From a virus, in IMG/VR virus record IMGVR_UViG_3300043444_000523, positions 40,737 through 104,736 of that record: a stretch of DNA of 64,000 bases. One strand, 5' to 3'. Numbering within the stretch: the first letter of the stretch is position 1; the number at the start of each line of letters is the position of its first letter. Shown piece by piece: positions 17,095-24,860 of this stretch. The translations under genes and the position numbers were made by a program. The notes under the pieces are model-generated. The model saw only the letters and a program-made list of their open reading frames with translations. It was not told the origin of the DNA and ran no database searches.

Positions 17095-18270
17095 GTGCTG
17101 AAAACGATTACCTATCGTCTGTACCCGTCGCGGGAGCAGGAATCTTTCCTGTTCTACTTCCTCTACATTGGCCGCAAGATTTACAACGACGCACTTGCCG
17201 AGCGCGTCCGGTTCTACAAAGACACTGGCAAAAGCCTGACTAAATTCACGCAACAGATGGACCTGACGATACGCAGGTCAATTAGCCCGGTGCTTGCCTC
17301 TGTCCCTGTCTGGATTGAGCGAGACTCCCTGTCTAGGATAGACAAGGCATTCGCCAATTTCTTCCGCAGAGTAAATGAAGGGAGTGCCAAGCCTGGGTTC
17401 CCGCGATTCAAGTCAGCCAATCGCTGGAACAGTTTCTCAATGCCTATCCAAGGCAGTGGCAAGAAACTGGTGCAAGGAAATAGAATCCGCGTGGCCGGGA
17501 TTGAAGGAACAATGCCAAGCCGTGGCGGGCAACAAATACTTGGAAAGATCATTGTCCAGAGAATTGTTCATCGAGCAGGCAAGTGGTTCTGCAAGTTCGT
17601 AGTTGATGACAAACTCGACCCACCGCCTATTCATCCTGTAAAGTCGGCTATCGGCGTCGATGTTGGTCTGAAATCGTTTGCAACGCTTAGCAACGGTTCA
17701 ACGATTGAGAATCCACGATTCTATCGGGGACTGGAACTCAAGCGTGCCCATCGCAACGTGTCTCGTAAAATCAAAGGCAGTCGGAACCGATGGAGAGCCG
17801 TTCGTCGTCTTCAATCGGTTTATGAGAAAGTCAGAAACTTACGCCACAATTTTACGCATCACGAGAGCAAGAGGATTGTCAATGACCACCAACTGATTGT
17901 TGTCGAAAAACTGAACATAGCTGGCATGGCCAGAAGCCGATTTGCCAAAAGTATCTTGGACGCTGCATGGGGTCGGTTCATATTTCAATTGCGTTACAAA
18001 GCTGAAAACGCTGGTTGCGCATTCGTTGAAGTTGACCCCCGTGGCACAAGCCAAGATTGCAGCAAGTGCGGCCAGACCGTGCCAAAGAAGTTGTCGGATC
18101 GTGTCCATAAATGCTCTTGCGGTCTCGTGCTAGACCGCGACCATAATGCGGCGTTGAACATCCTTCAGCGTGCCGTTCGATCAGCACCCGGCCCCGGTAG
18201 GTGGATCGGTAAAGCGTGTGGAGAGGCTACGAAGACTCGGCGAAACACGAAGGCTTCAACACCATGTTGA
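17095..18270 (+). CDS. tnpB: TnpB, second and divergent copy
   Basis: 391 residues from GTG 17095, where the family start KTITYRLYPSREQ begins; an in-frame ATG at 17029 would place the inverted repeat inside the gene. RuvC residues are Asp189 (IGVDVGLKS), Glu271 (VVEKLNIAG) and Asp349 (DRDHNAALNI). Zinc ligands are Cys322, Cys325, Cys340 and Cys342. Only distantly similar to the tnpB at 15.4 kb, so it is an independent arrival. The TGA stop lies inside the right inverted repeat. No tnpA accompanies it. Confidence 0.8.
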   Translation: MLKTITYRLYPSREQESFLFYFLYIGRKIYNDALAERVRFYKDTGKSLTKFTQQMDLTIRRSISPVLASVPVWIERDSLSRIDKAFANFFRRVNEGSAKPGFPRFKSANRWNSFSMPIQGSGKKLVQGNRIRVAGIEGTMPSRGGQQILGKIIVQRIVHRAGKWFCKFVVDDKLDPPPIHPVKSAIGVDVGLKSFATLSNGSTIENPRFYRGLELKRAHRNVSRKIKGSRNRWRAVRRLQSVYEKVRNLRHNFTHHESKRIVNDHQLIVVEKLNIAGMARSRFAKSILDAAWGRFIFQLRYKAENAGCAFVEVDPRGTSQDCSKCGQTVPKKLSDRVHKCSCGLVLDRDHNAALNILQRAVRSAPGPGRWIGKACGEATKTRRNTKASTPC

Positions 18271-18277
18271 GCCACTA
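18256..18277 (+). repeat. 22-bp inverted repeat, right copy
   Basis: Exact reverse complement of 17042-17063; holds the tnpB stop codon. Confidence 0.9.
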
Positions 18278-18360
18278 CCGAAGTGTTCTACAATAGGCGT
18301 CATTCGCATGTACGAGCGATAGGCAAGCCGAAATGCTTGAGAAGAAGAAAGGAAACAACA

Positions 18361-18975
18361 ATGGTTCGTAAAATTGGAAGAATCCAGTTCCCGGTTTTTT
18401 CTGGAATCCGCTGTTTGATGCTCCCTTATATTCAAGGAGATTCAAAAAGCGTCCCGCATGAGTATGGTCATGGATACGAATCAATACTCGACGACCTTTA
18501 TGTCAGGAAAGGGGACATCGGGTTTTTGACAATTGACGAATCAATTGCTCATTCTGGATCGCCGCATCGCGGAGCGAGAGCCAAGCATGGACGGGCATTG
18601 CATACAGAGGCAGGTCGTCATCCAGACATGGTGTACGCCTGGGGTGGCGGGAATTGGGGCGGCTCCAATAGAACAACGCTGAGCAGAGATGTTAAGGTTC
18701 TCATTTCAAACAGCATCGACAAGACTTGCGCTGTTTGGGATGCAGAGCATGAAAACACTACCATTGACGGGGACATTGGGTATTTGAGTGATCGTTATCC
18801 TTACGATTCTGCGATGTTCATGATGGCCGGTGAAGTGTACGAGATCGGAATCCTGACTCCACACGAAAGCCTTCCAGTCAACCAAGACACAAGGCGGCAG
18901 TTTATTCGCATTGTGTCGTCTGGGGTGAATGGAAGAGAGCCGTATTTTACCAAGAACAGGCTTCTTGATTACTAG
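18361..18975 (+). CDS. Hypothetical protein, Gly/His-rich core
   Basis: 204 residues, ATG after AGGAAACA. Segments SPHRGARAKHGRALHTEAG and VYAWGGGNWGGS stand out; the rest alternates short strands and charged turns, resembling a soluble enzyme or structural domain I do not recognise. It follows the second TnpB element and ends twelve bases before a dispersed palindrome that separates it from the converging terminase fragment. Confidence 0.6.
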   Translation: MVRKIGRIQFPVFSGIRCLMLPYIQGDSKSVPHEYGHGYESILDDLYVRKGDIGFLTIDESIAHSGSPHRGARAKHGRALHTEAGRHPDMVYAWGGGNWGGSNRTTLSRDVKVLISNSIDKTCAVWDAEHENTTIDGDIGYLSDRYPYDSAMFMMAGEVYEIGILTPHESLPVNQDTRRQFIRIVSSGVNGREPYFTKNRLLDY

Positions 18976-18986
18976 GTTGCCAAAGA

Positions 18987-19009
18987 AATAGGCGCAACTC
19001 GCGCCTATT
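18987..19009. repeat. Dispersed palindrome, copy 5
   Basis: Arms AATAGGCGCAA and TCGCGCCTATT. It lies between converging frames and holds the stop codon of the terminase fragment. The same layout recurs at 22416, so the palindrome moved or was duplicated together with the terminase tail. Confidence 0.9.
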
Positions 19010-19226
19010 TCCGCCTCCCCCACAGGCTGACCTTCTTTTCGTCTCTTCGGGGCGGCTCGTCTGGTATACTTGCAGGCGAGCCCCTCTGTCCCCTGCCTCC
19101 GATGCCGATCCGTGCGCCCATCGTCTGGTCTGTTCGTGATGCTCCGGTTTCTATGCCAGCTAGTGAAGCAACTCCGAAGTCGGCATGGAAGTGGGCCAGA
19201 TTGAATGCGTCCATGCCGTCTGACAA
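19005..19226 (-). pseudogene. Terminase large subunit 3' fragment, inverted copy
   Basis: Reads on the minus strand as the last 70 or so residues of the terminase at 20615-22420: from DGMDAFNLAHFHADFG to the identical ending LWGRRK and stop. Nucleotide identity is roughly 85-90% with mostly silent differences, so it came from a functional relative rather than by simple recent duplication. There is no upstream terminase sequence; similarity stops sharply at the catalytic Asp motif. It forms an inverted repeat with 22200-22438. Confidence 0.8.
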
Positions 19227-19291
19227 GCGAAAGAAACAGCACAAGTTCAAGTGCAGACGATGCCACAAAAAGGCGTTCCTAGAAGAGCCAA

Positions 19292-19828
19292 CTACTTCGG
19301 CCGAGGCTTACTGGCCGCAATCTCAGCCTTGACATTCTTATGGCGCTCTTCCAAGGCTTTGTGCTCTGGAGAGTCGTATCGGTGCATCTGCTTCTGCAGC
19401 TTCAACCAACGGCACTCTTTGTCAGGGCTTGCAAAATCTGGGAAACTCAAGCCGTCCCACTTTTCTCCCTGTTCGGCCCTGTTGACAACCTCATCATCCC
19501 AAGTCCTGTATTGCGACTTCAGCTTTTCTTTGTCCCTGGCAATCGTTGTTGCCGGATCATGCAGCGTAGAAACAACGTAGTATGTCACGATCTTCGTGAG
19601 GCCGCCTGAACGCTTCTCGGCAACGAACACGCCGCCAGTCGGCTTGTGATACCTGTGCTCGATGTCGCTTCGGTTGTTCTTCTGAGACGGGACCATGTTC
19701 TTGTCAAGTTTTGACGACTCAAGATATGCCGAGATGATTTCTTTGGCGTCTTCGTTTACAAAAGACGCGGCCCTCTCGACCCATCGATCATACGCATGGT
19801 TGCTTACACTGATTTTTGAACGGTCCAC
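19292..19828 (-). CDS. Hypothetical protein with phage 'HAYDRWVER' start
   Basis: 178 residues from GTG 19828. The N-terminus SVSNHAYDRWVERA resembles small toxin- or nuclease-like domains that begin with a His-Ala-x-x-R-x-x-x-R helix; then GGVFVAEKRSGGLTKIVTYYV forms a beta hairpin as in RelE/BrnT-like folds. The C-terminus is a charged helix. The functional guess is weak. Lies inside the segment bounded by the inverted terminase repeats. Confidence 0.6.
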   Translation of the reverse strand: MDRSKISVSNHAYDRWVERAASFVNEDAKEIISAYLESSKLDKNMVPSQKNNRSDIEHRYHKPTGGVFVAEKRSGGLTKIVTYYVVSTLHDPATTIARDKEKLKSQYRTWDDEVVNRAEQGEKWDGLSFPDFASPDKECRWLKLQKQMHRYDSPEHKALEERHKNVKAEIAASKPRPK

Positions 19829-19874
19829 AACATCCCCTTAAAAAGAATCGCCCCTGCAAGCAGGGGCATAAAGG

Positions 19875-20210
19875 TCACACCAGTTCCAGAATCCTTCGCG
19901 CCTGTTCACGCCCCATCTCGTTGACCGCACTCTTCATGGCCGCAACGTGACCGGCGTAGTCGATTGGCCTCGGCGGATCAATTGGCCCGGTGGTATACGA
20001 AGTCACAAGGCGGAACGACTTCTTGGCTCCGTCTTGTTTTGGCTTCCCATTCTTGATGATCGACTTGTACGTTGACACCTGAGCCAACGTGGCCTCGACA
20101 CCGCTCTTGGAGCAGTATTCGACGATCTTCTGATTGTCCGTGATGCCGTCCTTGATCGCTTGCCGAACCATCCCCATCCGAGACGGCTTCTTCTCTTTTG
20201 CCTTTGACAT
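19875..20210 (-). CDS. Small HTH-like protein
   Basis: 111 residues, basic N-terminus. RMGMVRQAIKDGITDNQKIVEYC followed by EATLAQVSTYKSIIKNG fits a winged or simple helix-turn-helix (start of DNA recognition helix at VSTYKSII). Upstream of the 19828 gene on the same strand and divergent from the permuted tRNA locus, so it might regulate that intergenic region. Inferred. Confidence 0.55.
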   Translation of the reverse strand: MSKAKEKKPSRMGMVRQAIKDGITDNQKIVEYCSKSGVEATLAQVSTYKSIIKNGKPKQDGAKKSFRLVTSYTTGPIDPPRPIDYAGHVAAMKSAVNEMGREQARRILELV

Positions 20211-20275
20211 GCATACCTCTTGTTAGAAACGGGACCAAACACCATTATCATGATACTGGATGTGACACGCCGCGT

Positions 20276-20282
20276 CTATAAC
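20276..20282 (+). promoter_or_regulatory. CTATAAC box before permuted tRNA
   Basis: CTATAAC, related to the CTATAA boxes at 6534 and 11728, about 80 bases before the tRNA-like segments. Possible transcription start for that locus. Confidence 0.3.
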
Positions 20283-20356
20283 TCAACCGGGTAGCCCAAC
20301 GGAAGAGGCAGCGTCGGCCTATCAGACTATCACAGGAGACTTGTAACGTCGTGCCA

Positions 20357-20504
20357 AGGTCATGATCGTTTGTCGGCCTTAATGCCCTGAGATGCAGGTT
20401 CGATTCCAGCTCCCCCAGCTTATCCACAACCCTACTGGGGGATCGTCTAACGGAAAGACATCAGGCTTAACGATTGAGGGCCACAAGTGGATAAGAGCAT
20501 GACC
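20357..20504 (+). tRNA. Circularly permuted tRNA candidate
   Basis: The 3' half comes first. Anticodon-stem strand CCTGA (20386-20390), T-arm GCAGG-TTCGATT-CCAGC (20394-20410, one mismatch), acceptor strand TCCCCCA and G73 (20411-20418). A 17-base linker follows. Then the 5' half: acceptor strand TGGGGGA (20436-20442, pairing 7 of 7), D-arm GTCT-AACGGAA-AGAC (20445-20459), anticodon-stem strand TCAGG (20461-20465, pairing 5 of 5) and CTT. The flanks also pair: 20369-20383 with 20473-20487 over 14 pairs with two single-base bulges four pairs apart, and GGTCATG with CATGACC outside that. No conventional partner for either half exists nearby. The variable loop is short and the anticodon cannot be fixed because the joining point is unknown. 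The CUU/GAG helix at 20466-20478 resembles the P1 of group I introns in tRNA anticodon loops, so a split self-splicing intron is one possible maturation route. Confidence 0.6.
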
Positions 20505-20543
20505 AACCTGAAAAGGCGCATCCCATCTTGAGTGATGGACTCG

Positions 20544-20576
20544 GACCCGGCAGACGGCTACTCTGTCGGGTCTTTT
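20544..20576 (+). terminator. Rho-independent terminator
   Basis: GACCCGGCAGA pairs with TCTGTCGGGTC over 11 positions (one G-T), loop of seven, then TTTT. It closes the permuted-tRNA transcript before the terminase gene. Its ACCCGG strand could alternatively pair with CCGGGT at 20287. Confidence 0.75.
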
Positions 20577-20614
20577 CTATTGACACATCCAGGCGTCATG
20601 CGTAGCCTGCTTGC

Positions 20615-22420
20615 ATGTTAAGTGCCTCCGAACTCGCCGAACTTGAAGCCTATCTCCCGCACGCCAATGAAGATGAACGTCGGAAGATCAACGAGTATCT
20701 AGTCTCCATCCGCAAGGTGGAGAACAACTTCCCTTGGGCCGCATACCGATACGATCCAATCGGCTATGCGTACAACGTCCTTGGCCTCACGTTCCTTTCC
20801 GACGATCAGAAGATTGCACTGCGAGCGGCTGTAACGCCTCCGTACCGAGTGCAAATTGACGCCGGAAACGCTGTTGGCAAAAGCCTAACCTGCGCCGTCT
20901 TGGCCTCATGGTTCTACGACTCATATGACCCAGGCTGCGTTTTCACTACGGCCCCGACGCACGATCACGTTGTCCGCGTGCTCTGGGCGCAAATACGCTC
21001 GCTTAGGTCCAATGCCAAGATGAAGCTACCGATGGACTTCATCGGGCCAGCTGCACCTGAGATGCGATCATCGGAATATCACTTTGCAAAAGGCCTGACC
21101 GCCTCGAAAGGAGAGGCGCTCAAAGGTTCTCACTTGCAGAATATGTGCTTCATATTCGACGAGTCTGAAGCATTGCCGGTGATGTACTGGGAATCTGTTC
21201 GCACGATGTTTAAGCCGCAGCCGGGTATGCTGTGGCTATCCGTGGGCAACCCGACAACCACCAGCAGCGCTGCATTCCTTGAGTCCACTCGCACGGATGA
21301 GAACAAGAAGCCGTTCTGGCGCAACCTGCGCATGAGTGTGCTCAATCACCCAAACATCATAGCTGGTCTCCAAGGGCTTCCGCCGCCAATCCCAAACGCC
21401 GTCGATGTCGGCATGGTGGATGACTGGGTGCGACGACTATGCACGCCTCTCGATGAAAAAGAAGAAAAAAAAGCCACTGACTTCCAGTGGCGAGGAAGAT
21501 GGTATCGGCCAAGCGGTGAAGCCGAGACGGTCATTCTCGGCTGTCGCCCGTCAACAGGAGCATCCGGCGTTTGGTCAGACTCGCTCTGGGAAGCCTGTTG
21601 CCATCTCGATTTGCCGTTCCCAATCGATCAACCACCCGAACTTGGCTGTGACGTGGCCAGAGTCCTTGGTGGCGATGATTGCGACATTCACGCACAATGG
21701 GGCGGCAACTCTCTCGCCCATGACTCTGCCAATGGCCGCTCTATACCAGCTACCATCGCTCGTCTCAAAGAGATGGCCGAAGAAGTATGCGAGTTTGCCA
21801 ACGCCAAGAGAAAGGAACTTGTGGCCACTGGCAAATACTCACCCGAAGAACTCTCCAGGGCTCAAATCCACAAGCCGTGGGTTCCCAAAGAAATACCTGT
21901 CAAGATCGACGATTGCGGCATCGGCAACGTCATCACCGACTTTGCAGACGGCTGGAACTTCATCCCAGTCAACCCAGGCTGGGCTGCAAAGCAAGACCTA
22001 CGTTATCCCAACGTCCGAAGCGAGCTGTGGTTTGAGACCCAGGAGAAGGCCATACTGTTCGGCCTCAGCATGAAGCACCTGTCTGAAGATGATCAGCAGA
22101 TGCTGCGTATCCAATCCTTTGCGCCAAAGTGGGAGTTGGATGCTAGACGCCGACGAGTTGTTGAGAGCAAAGAGGACACAAAGAAACGACTTGGCCGCTC
22201 GCCAGACGGCATGGACGCATTCAATCTTGCCCACTTCCATGCCAACTTTGGCGTGGCCTCATTGGCAGGCATCGAAACCGGAGTATCACGAACAGACCAG
22301 ACGATGGGCGCACGAATCGGCATCGGCGGCAGGGGACAGAGGGGCTCGCCTGCGAGTGTTCCAGACGAGCCGCCTAGAAGAGACGAGAACAAAGTTACTC
22401 TGTGGGGGAGGCGGAAATAG
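20615..22420 (+). CDS. terL: Terminase large subunit
   Basis: 601 residues. N-terminal packaging ATPase with Walker A AGNAVGKS (about 83-90) and Walker B C-F-I-F-D-E (about 178-183). C-terminal RNase-H-like nuclease has GCDVAR (about 342), KIDDCGIG (about 429) and SPDGMDAF (about 530), the three acidic clusters. It packages DNA into the head through the portal. It is on the plus strand while the small subunit (30.1 kb) and portal are on the minus strand. The last 70 codons plus the palindrome are repeated in inverted orientation at 18987-19226. Overlaps the converging gene at 22395 by 26 bases. Confidence 0.9.
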   Translation: MLSASELAELEAYLPHANEDERRKINEYLVSIRKVENNFPWAAYRYDPIGYAYNVLGLTFLSDDQKIALRAAVTPPYRVQIDAGNAVGKSLTCAVLASWFYDSYDPGCVFTTAPTHDHVVRVLWAQIRSLRSNAKMKLPMDFIGPAAPEMRSSEYHFAKGLTASKGEALKGSHLQNMCFIFDESEALPVMYWESVRTMFKPQPGMLWLSVGNPTTTSSAAFLESTRTDENKKPFWRNLRMSVLNHPNIIAGLQGLPPPIPNAVDVGMVDDWVRRLCTPLDEKEEKKATDFQWRGRWYRPSGEAETVILGCRPSTGASGVWSDSLWEACCHLDLPFPIDQPPELGCDVARVLGGDDCDIHAQWGGNSLAHDSANGRSIPATIARLKEMAEEVCEFANAKRKELVATGKYSPEELSRAQIHKPWVPKEIPVKIDDCGIGNVITDFADGWNFIPVNPGWAAKQDLRYPNVRSELWFETQEKAILFGLSMKHLSEDDQQMLRIQSFAPKWELDARRRRVVESKEDTKKRLGRSPDGMDAFNLAHFHANFGVASLAGIETGVSRTDQTMGARIGIGGRGQRGSPASVPDEPPRRDENKVTLWGRRK

Positions 22421-23069
22421 GCGCGAGTTGCGCCGATTTCTTCTTATCAAGCATCTCAGTCAAATGCTTCCGAATGGCCGAATTTTGGTCATCGCATTGC
22501 TTATTGTAATCGAACAAGTCTTCGGGACTGTTGAAGAACATCCTGCCTACCAGTCGTTGGTCTTCTACGCGGAATCTGTCGTCTTTGTCAATGAAGCAGA
22601 ACTCTTTCTCTGATGAAGCCACCAGCCTGAACTGGTTCCCATCGCTATCAAACACCGTCATGTTCACGCCAAACACGCAACCAGGATGCTCAGGGTCAGG
22701 AAACTTTTCACGAGCGTCTCGAATGTCTTTTGCCGACAGGCAGACCTCGGTATTGTGATAAACAAGCACAATCGTCTTCAGTTTGCCCCAGTCCAAGACG
22801 GCCTTGTACCGTATCGATTCATAGTCTTCGCCGAAGCCCGTGTACGTAAAGCCATAAGCGGCCCCGACGCAGTTGTCGTCATAGAAGACAATCTCGCCGG
22901 AGAACGGAACCTGATCGCCGTCAAGCGACAGGCCACGCTCCATTTCAATCCAATATGTCTCAAGATGGCAACCAAGGCTCTTCGTCTGGTACTGATGGCG
23001 CGCATCCTTGATGAAGTTCGCCTTCTTCGGCAGCGGCGCAGTGCAGATGATCGTGTCATACATTCCCAT
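22395..23069 (-). CDS. Hypothetical conserved phage protein
   Basis: 224 residues from MGMYDTIIC. The start 'MYDT-' with a short Cys/Pro stretch, then LETYWIEMERGL and GEIVFYDD strands, is a pattern I have seen in small metal-binding phage proteins, but no function is known. The C-terminal SAQLAPIS comes from the palindrome copy at 22416. Tail-to-tail with terL, stops overlapping. Confidence 0.6.
   Translation of the reverse strand: MGMYDTIICTAPLPKKANFIKDARHQYQTKSLGCHLETYWIEMERGLSLDGDQVPFSGEIVFYDDNCVGAAYGFTYTGFGEDYESIRYKAVLDWGKLKTIVLVYHNTEVCLSAKDIRDAREKFPDPEHPGCVFGVNMTVFDSDGNQFRLVASSEKEFCFIDKDDRFRVEDQRLVGRMFFNSPEDLFDYNKQCDDQNSAIRKHLTEMLDKKKSAQLAPISASPTE
22416..22438. repeat. Dispersed palindrome, copy 6
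   Basis: Arms AATAGGCGCGA and TTGCGCCGATT. Serves at once as the terL stop region (plus strand) and as coding sequence Lys-Ser-Ala-Gln-Leu-Ala-Pro-Ile-Ser (minus strand). Confidence 0.9.
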
Positions 23070-23391
23070 TCTTGGCCTCCTGTTCTTCAATCAAAGCCAC
23101 AGCTTTCTTCAGGCAGTCAAGGCAAATGTCTGGTATTGTGTTGGTGGGGTCCATTGCTTCGCCAATTTCGACTGCGTACAACGGCGTGCATCCGCACTCA
23201 TCGCATAAAACCTCAGTCCATGCTTTGTTCCCGATAACACAGTCAATCGCATCGGGATCAAGATTGTCTCCTACTGGCTTGAGCGATTCCAGTTTTTGCA
23301 ATTTATCCTGGAAATGCGAGGCTGAGCGGAATTGATTGCGCCATCTTTGGGCAGCAGTGTTTGCCAGAATTTGCCGCGTAATCAGTCTCAT
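23056..23391 (-). CDS. Zinc-ribbon-like hypothetical protein
   Basis: 111 residues, ATG after GAGAGGAAA. C-terminal half has CDEC and CLDC pairs 31 residues apart, a likely zinc ribbon; the N-terminal half is a basic helix. Coupled between the 22395 and 23393 genes by short overlaps. Confidence 0.6.
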   Translation of the reverse strand: MRLITRQILANTAAQRWRNQFRSASHFQDKLQKLESLKPVGDNLDPDAIDCVIGNKAWTEVLCDECGCTPLYAVEIGEAMDPTNTIPDICLDCLKKAVALIEEQEAKNGNV

Positions 23392-23392
23392 G

Positions 23393-23932
23393 TCATTTCC
23401 TCTCGTTTTGCTCTTGAGCGTAGTTGTCGTCCTGGCCCTGTCGTTGTTCCAGTGCCGCCACGCGGTCCTGAAGCTGCTGGACAAGCATCTTCACTTTACG
23501 GATGCTGCCTGGTCCTCCGTCTGAGTATGTGCCTTCGACGGTCAACGGTATTGCAGCAGCAATCCCATTAACGGAATTAACCGGCATCCAGTTCGCACTG
23601 AAGTCTTCAAGCCCCATGAAGCTCAGTTCTCCCGTCCTGTCAATCACATACTCGACTTCTTTGAAAATCTTTTTGACTGTTGCCAATGTGGCCAAAGGGC
23701 CGTACCTGTTGACGTACCGCCCGCCGACGACAACCTCGTCCGGTTCTGGCGGCGCGTCGGACTTGAGGGTCATCTCTTTGATTGTTTTTACGCTGAATGG
23801 CACTAGGCTTCCGCCGTGTCCAATTGTTTTCATCACCGCAACCGGCGTGCCATCTTCATAGCTATCGAGATGGACGACAAGCCGATCAACTCGGCTATCC
23901 GACCACACTTGCCCTACTTTCACTTCGGTCAT
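23393..23932 (-). CDS. Hypothetical protein, beta-rich with coiled tail
   Basis: 179 residues. VKVGQVWSDSR opens a small beta-barrel-like domain seen in phage 'DUF' proteins of unknown role; the C-terminus (KVKMLVQQLQDRVAALEQ) is a short coiled coil. ATGA-type overlap with the upstream gene. Confidence 0.6.
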   Translation of the reverse strand: MTEVKVGQVWSDSRVDRLVVHLDSYEDGTPVAVMKTIGHGGSLVPFSVKTIKEMTLKSDAPPEPDEVVVGGRYVNRYGPLATLATVKKIFKEVEYVIDRTGELSFMGLEDFSANWMPVNSVNGIAAAIPLTVEGTYSDGGPGSIRKVKMLVQQLQDRVAALEQRQGQDDNYAQEQNERK

Positions 23933-24174
23933 GGCTCGCTCCTTTTTTCGTCTGCGCAAATTGAAACCGCCATTACAGCCGACCCAAACAAAATCGCAAA
24001 AAGCAGTATCCCAGCTACAATGCCCATTATCGACCAGGGATTCCCTGTTGTGTTTCCGCCTCCAATTCTAACCCACTCTGGCCCGTTTATATGCACATAC
24101 TGGCACACCAGAACAACAGACACAGACGCCAAAGCCCAGGCGATGATGGTGAACACTAAACGAAGCGTCTTCAT
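23929..24174 (-). CDS. Small two-span membrane protein
   Basis: 81 residues with hydrophobic segments at about 5-25 and 49-70 and a charged C-terminus. Size and topology suit a holin or superinfection protein, but no lysin is adjacent. Overlaps both neighbours by four bases. Confidence 0.55.
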   Translation of the reverse strand: MKTLRLVFTIIAWALASVSVVLVCQYVHINGPEWVRIGGGNTTGNPWSIMGIVAGILLFAILFGSAVMAVSICADEKRSEP

Positions 24175-24278
24175 GACTGCCCGCCTTTCAGTTCTTGGAG
24201 GGCCACTTCGAGCCAGATGATCATGATTTTCCGTAGGTCATCCCAGGTAATTGCCGACAAGCGATCTCTGTCGATCAT
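24171..24278 (-). CDS. Very small amphipathic protein
   Basis: 35 residues (start MIDRDRLSAITWDDL), stop overlapping the next ATG as ATGA. One amphipathic helix with Trp. Supported mainly by the coupled overlap. Confidence 0.5.
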   Translation of the reverse strand: MIDRDRLSAITWDDLRKIMIIWLEVALQELKGGQS

Positions 24279-24284
24279 TGATCT

Positions 24285-24473
24285 CTACAGAGTATCGTTA
24301 TACCTGTCATGCATTTGCTTGAATACTGATCTTGCTTTCAAAAAATCACCTGTCAAAATCATGCTTGCAAAAATCTGCATGTCCTTGCAGCACTTCATGA
24401 CATCATCTTGTGAAACTAAATTAGGAACCTCTGGCTTCTTCATGTTGGCCAACGACGGAACAGACGCAACCAT
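24285..24473 (-). CDS. Hypothetical small helical protein
   Basis: 62 residues from ATG 24473 with AGGAG upstream. Two helices (VSQDDVMKCCKDMQIFASM and LKARSVFKQMHDRY). No family recognised. Confidence 0.55.
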   Translation of the reverse strand: MVASVPSLANMKKPEVPNLVSQDDVMKCCKDMQIFASMILTGDFLKARSVFKQMHDRYNDTL

Positions 24474-24474
24474 G

Positions 24475-24858
24475 TTAAATCTCCTGGATGTCAATACCGA
24501 ACACAGCACGCATCAACTTGTACTTGATCCGGTAAGCACGGTTCTTCCTGGTGATCGCCGACTTCACATCCTCAACGACTTCACGGCCGTCTACTGTGCG
24601 CTTATATCTGAAGTCTGCGATGAAATCGCAGACATGGACGCCGTTGACCTCGATACGGTACTTCACCTGCCGATCAAGTTCGTAAATAGCCCCGGCTGCA
24701 AGCATATTTTGCAACTGCTGCCAGCGGGCAAATTCCTTCTTGCTGTCGAAGCCGTTGGTTTTCACGTTGCCGTACTTCGGCCTCTTCTTTTTGCCGCCGC
24801 TTTCGGTCAGTCGGCCTTCACGGCGAGCACGCTCAAGACCTGCACGAAGAGATGCCAC
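24475..24858 (-). CDS. DUF1064-type phage endonuclease-like protein
   Basis: 127 residues from GTG 24858, seven bases after GGAGGAA. KYGNVKTNGFDSKKEFARW, then a strand-turn (RQVKYRIEVNGVHVCDFIADF) and EVVEDVKS give the PD-(D/E)xK pattern: Asp in CDFIADF, Glu-Asp-Val-Lys near residue 105. These phage proteins resolve or process DNA during replication or packaging. The active-site reading is by eye. Confidence 0.75.
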   Translation of the reverse strand: MASLRAGLERARREGRLTESGGKKKRPKYGNVKTNGFDSKKEFARWQQLQNMLAAGAIYELDRQVKYRIEVNGVHVCDFIADFRYKRTVDGREVVEDVKSAITRKNRAYRIKYKLMRAVFGIDIQEI

Positions 24859-24860
24859 GG

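Larger units (their letters stand above)
17042..18277 (+). mobile_element. Stand-alone TnpB element framed by inverted repeats
   Basis: 1236 bp from outer edge to outer edge of the 22-bp repeat, containing only a tnpB. IS605-family elements normally lack terminal inverted repeats, so the frame is unusual. It may be a different carrier or a regulatory hairpin. Confidence 0.55.

Noticed and set aside
15457-18270. 937-codon open frame on the plus strand across both transposon regions
   Set aside because: Its first two thirds are antisense to tnpB and tnpA of the IS200/IS605 element; only the part from 17095 on codes for a recognisable protein.
20287-20330. A conventional tRNA starting at the D-arm-like GCCC-AACGGAAG-AGGC
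   Set aside because: No matching acceptor partner exists; the downstream T-arm and TCCCCCA pair fully with TGGGGGA at 20436 instead.
2108-22420. Genome-wide amber reassignment
   Set aside because: TAG ends several compact genes in sensible places (961, 6578, 11754, terL), so only local readthrough is considered.
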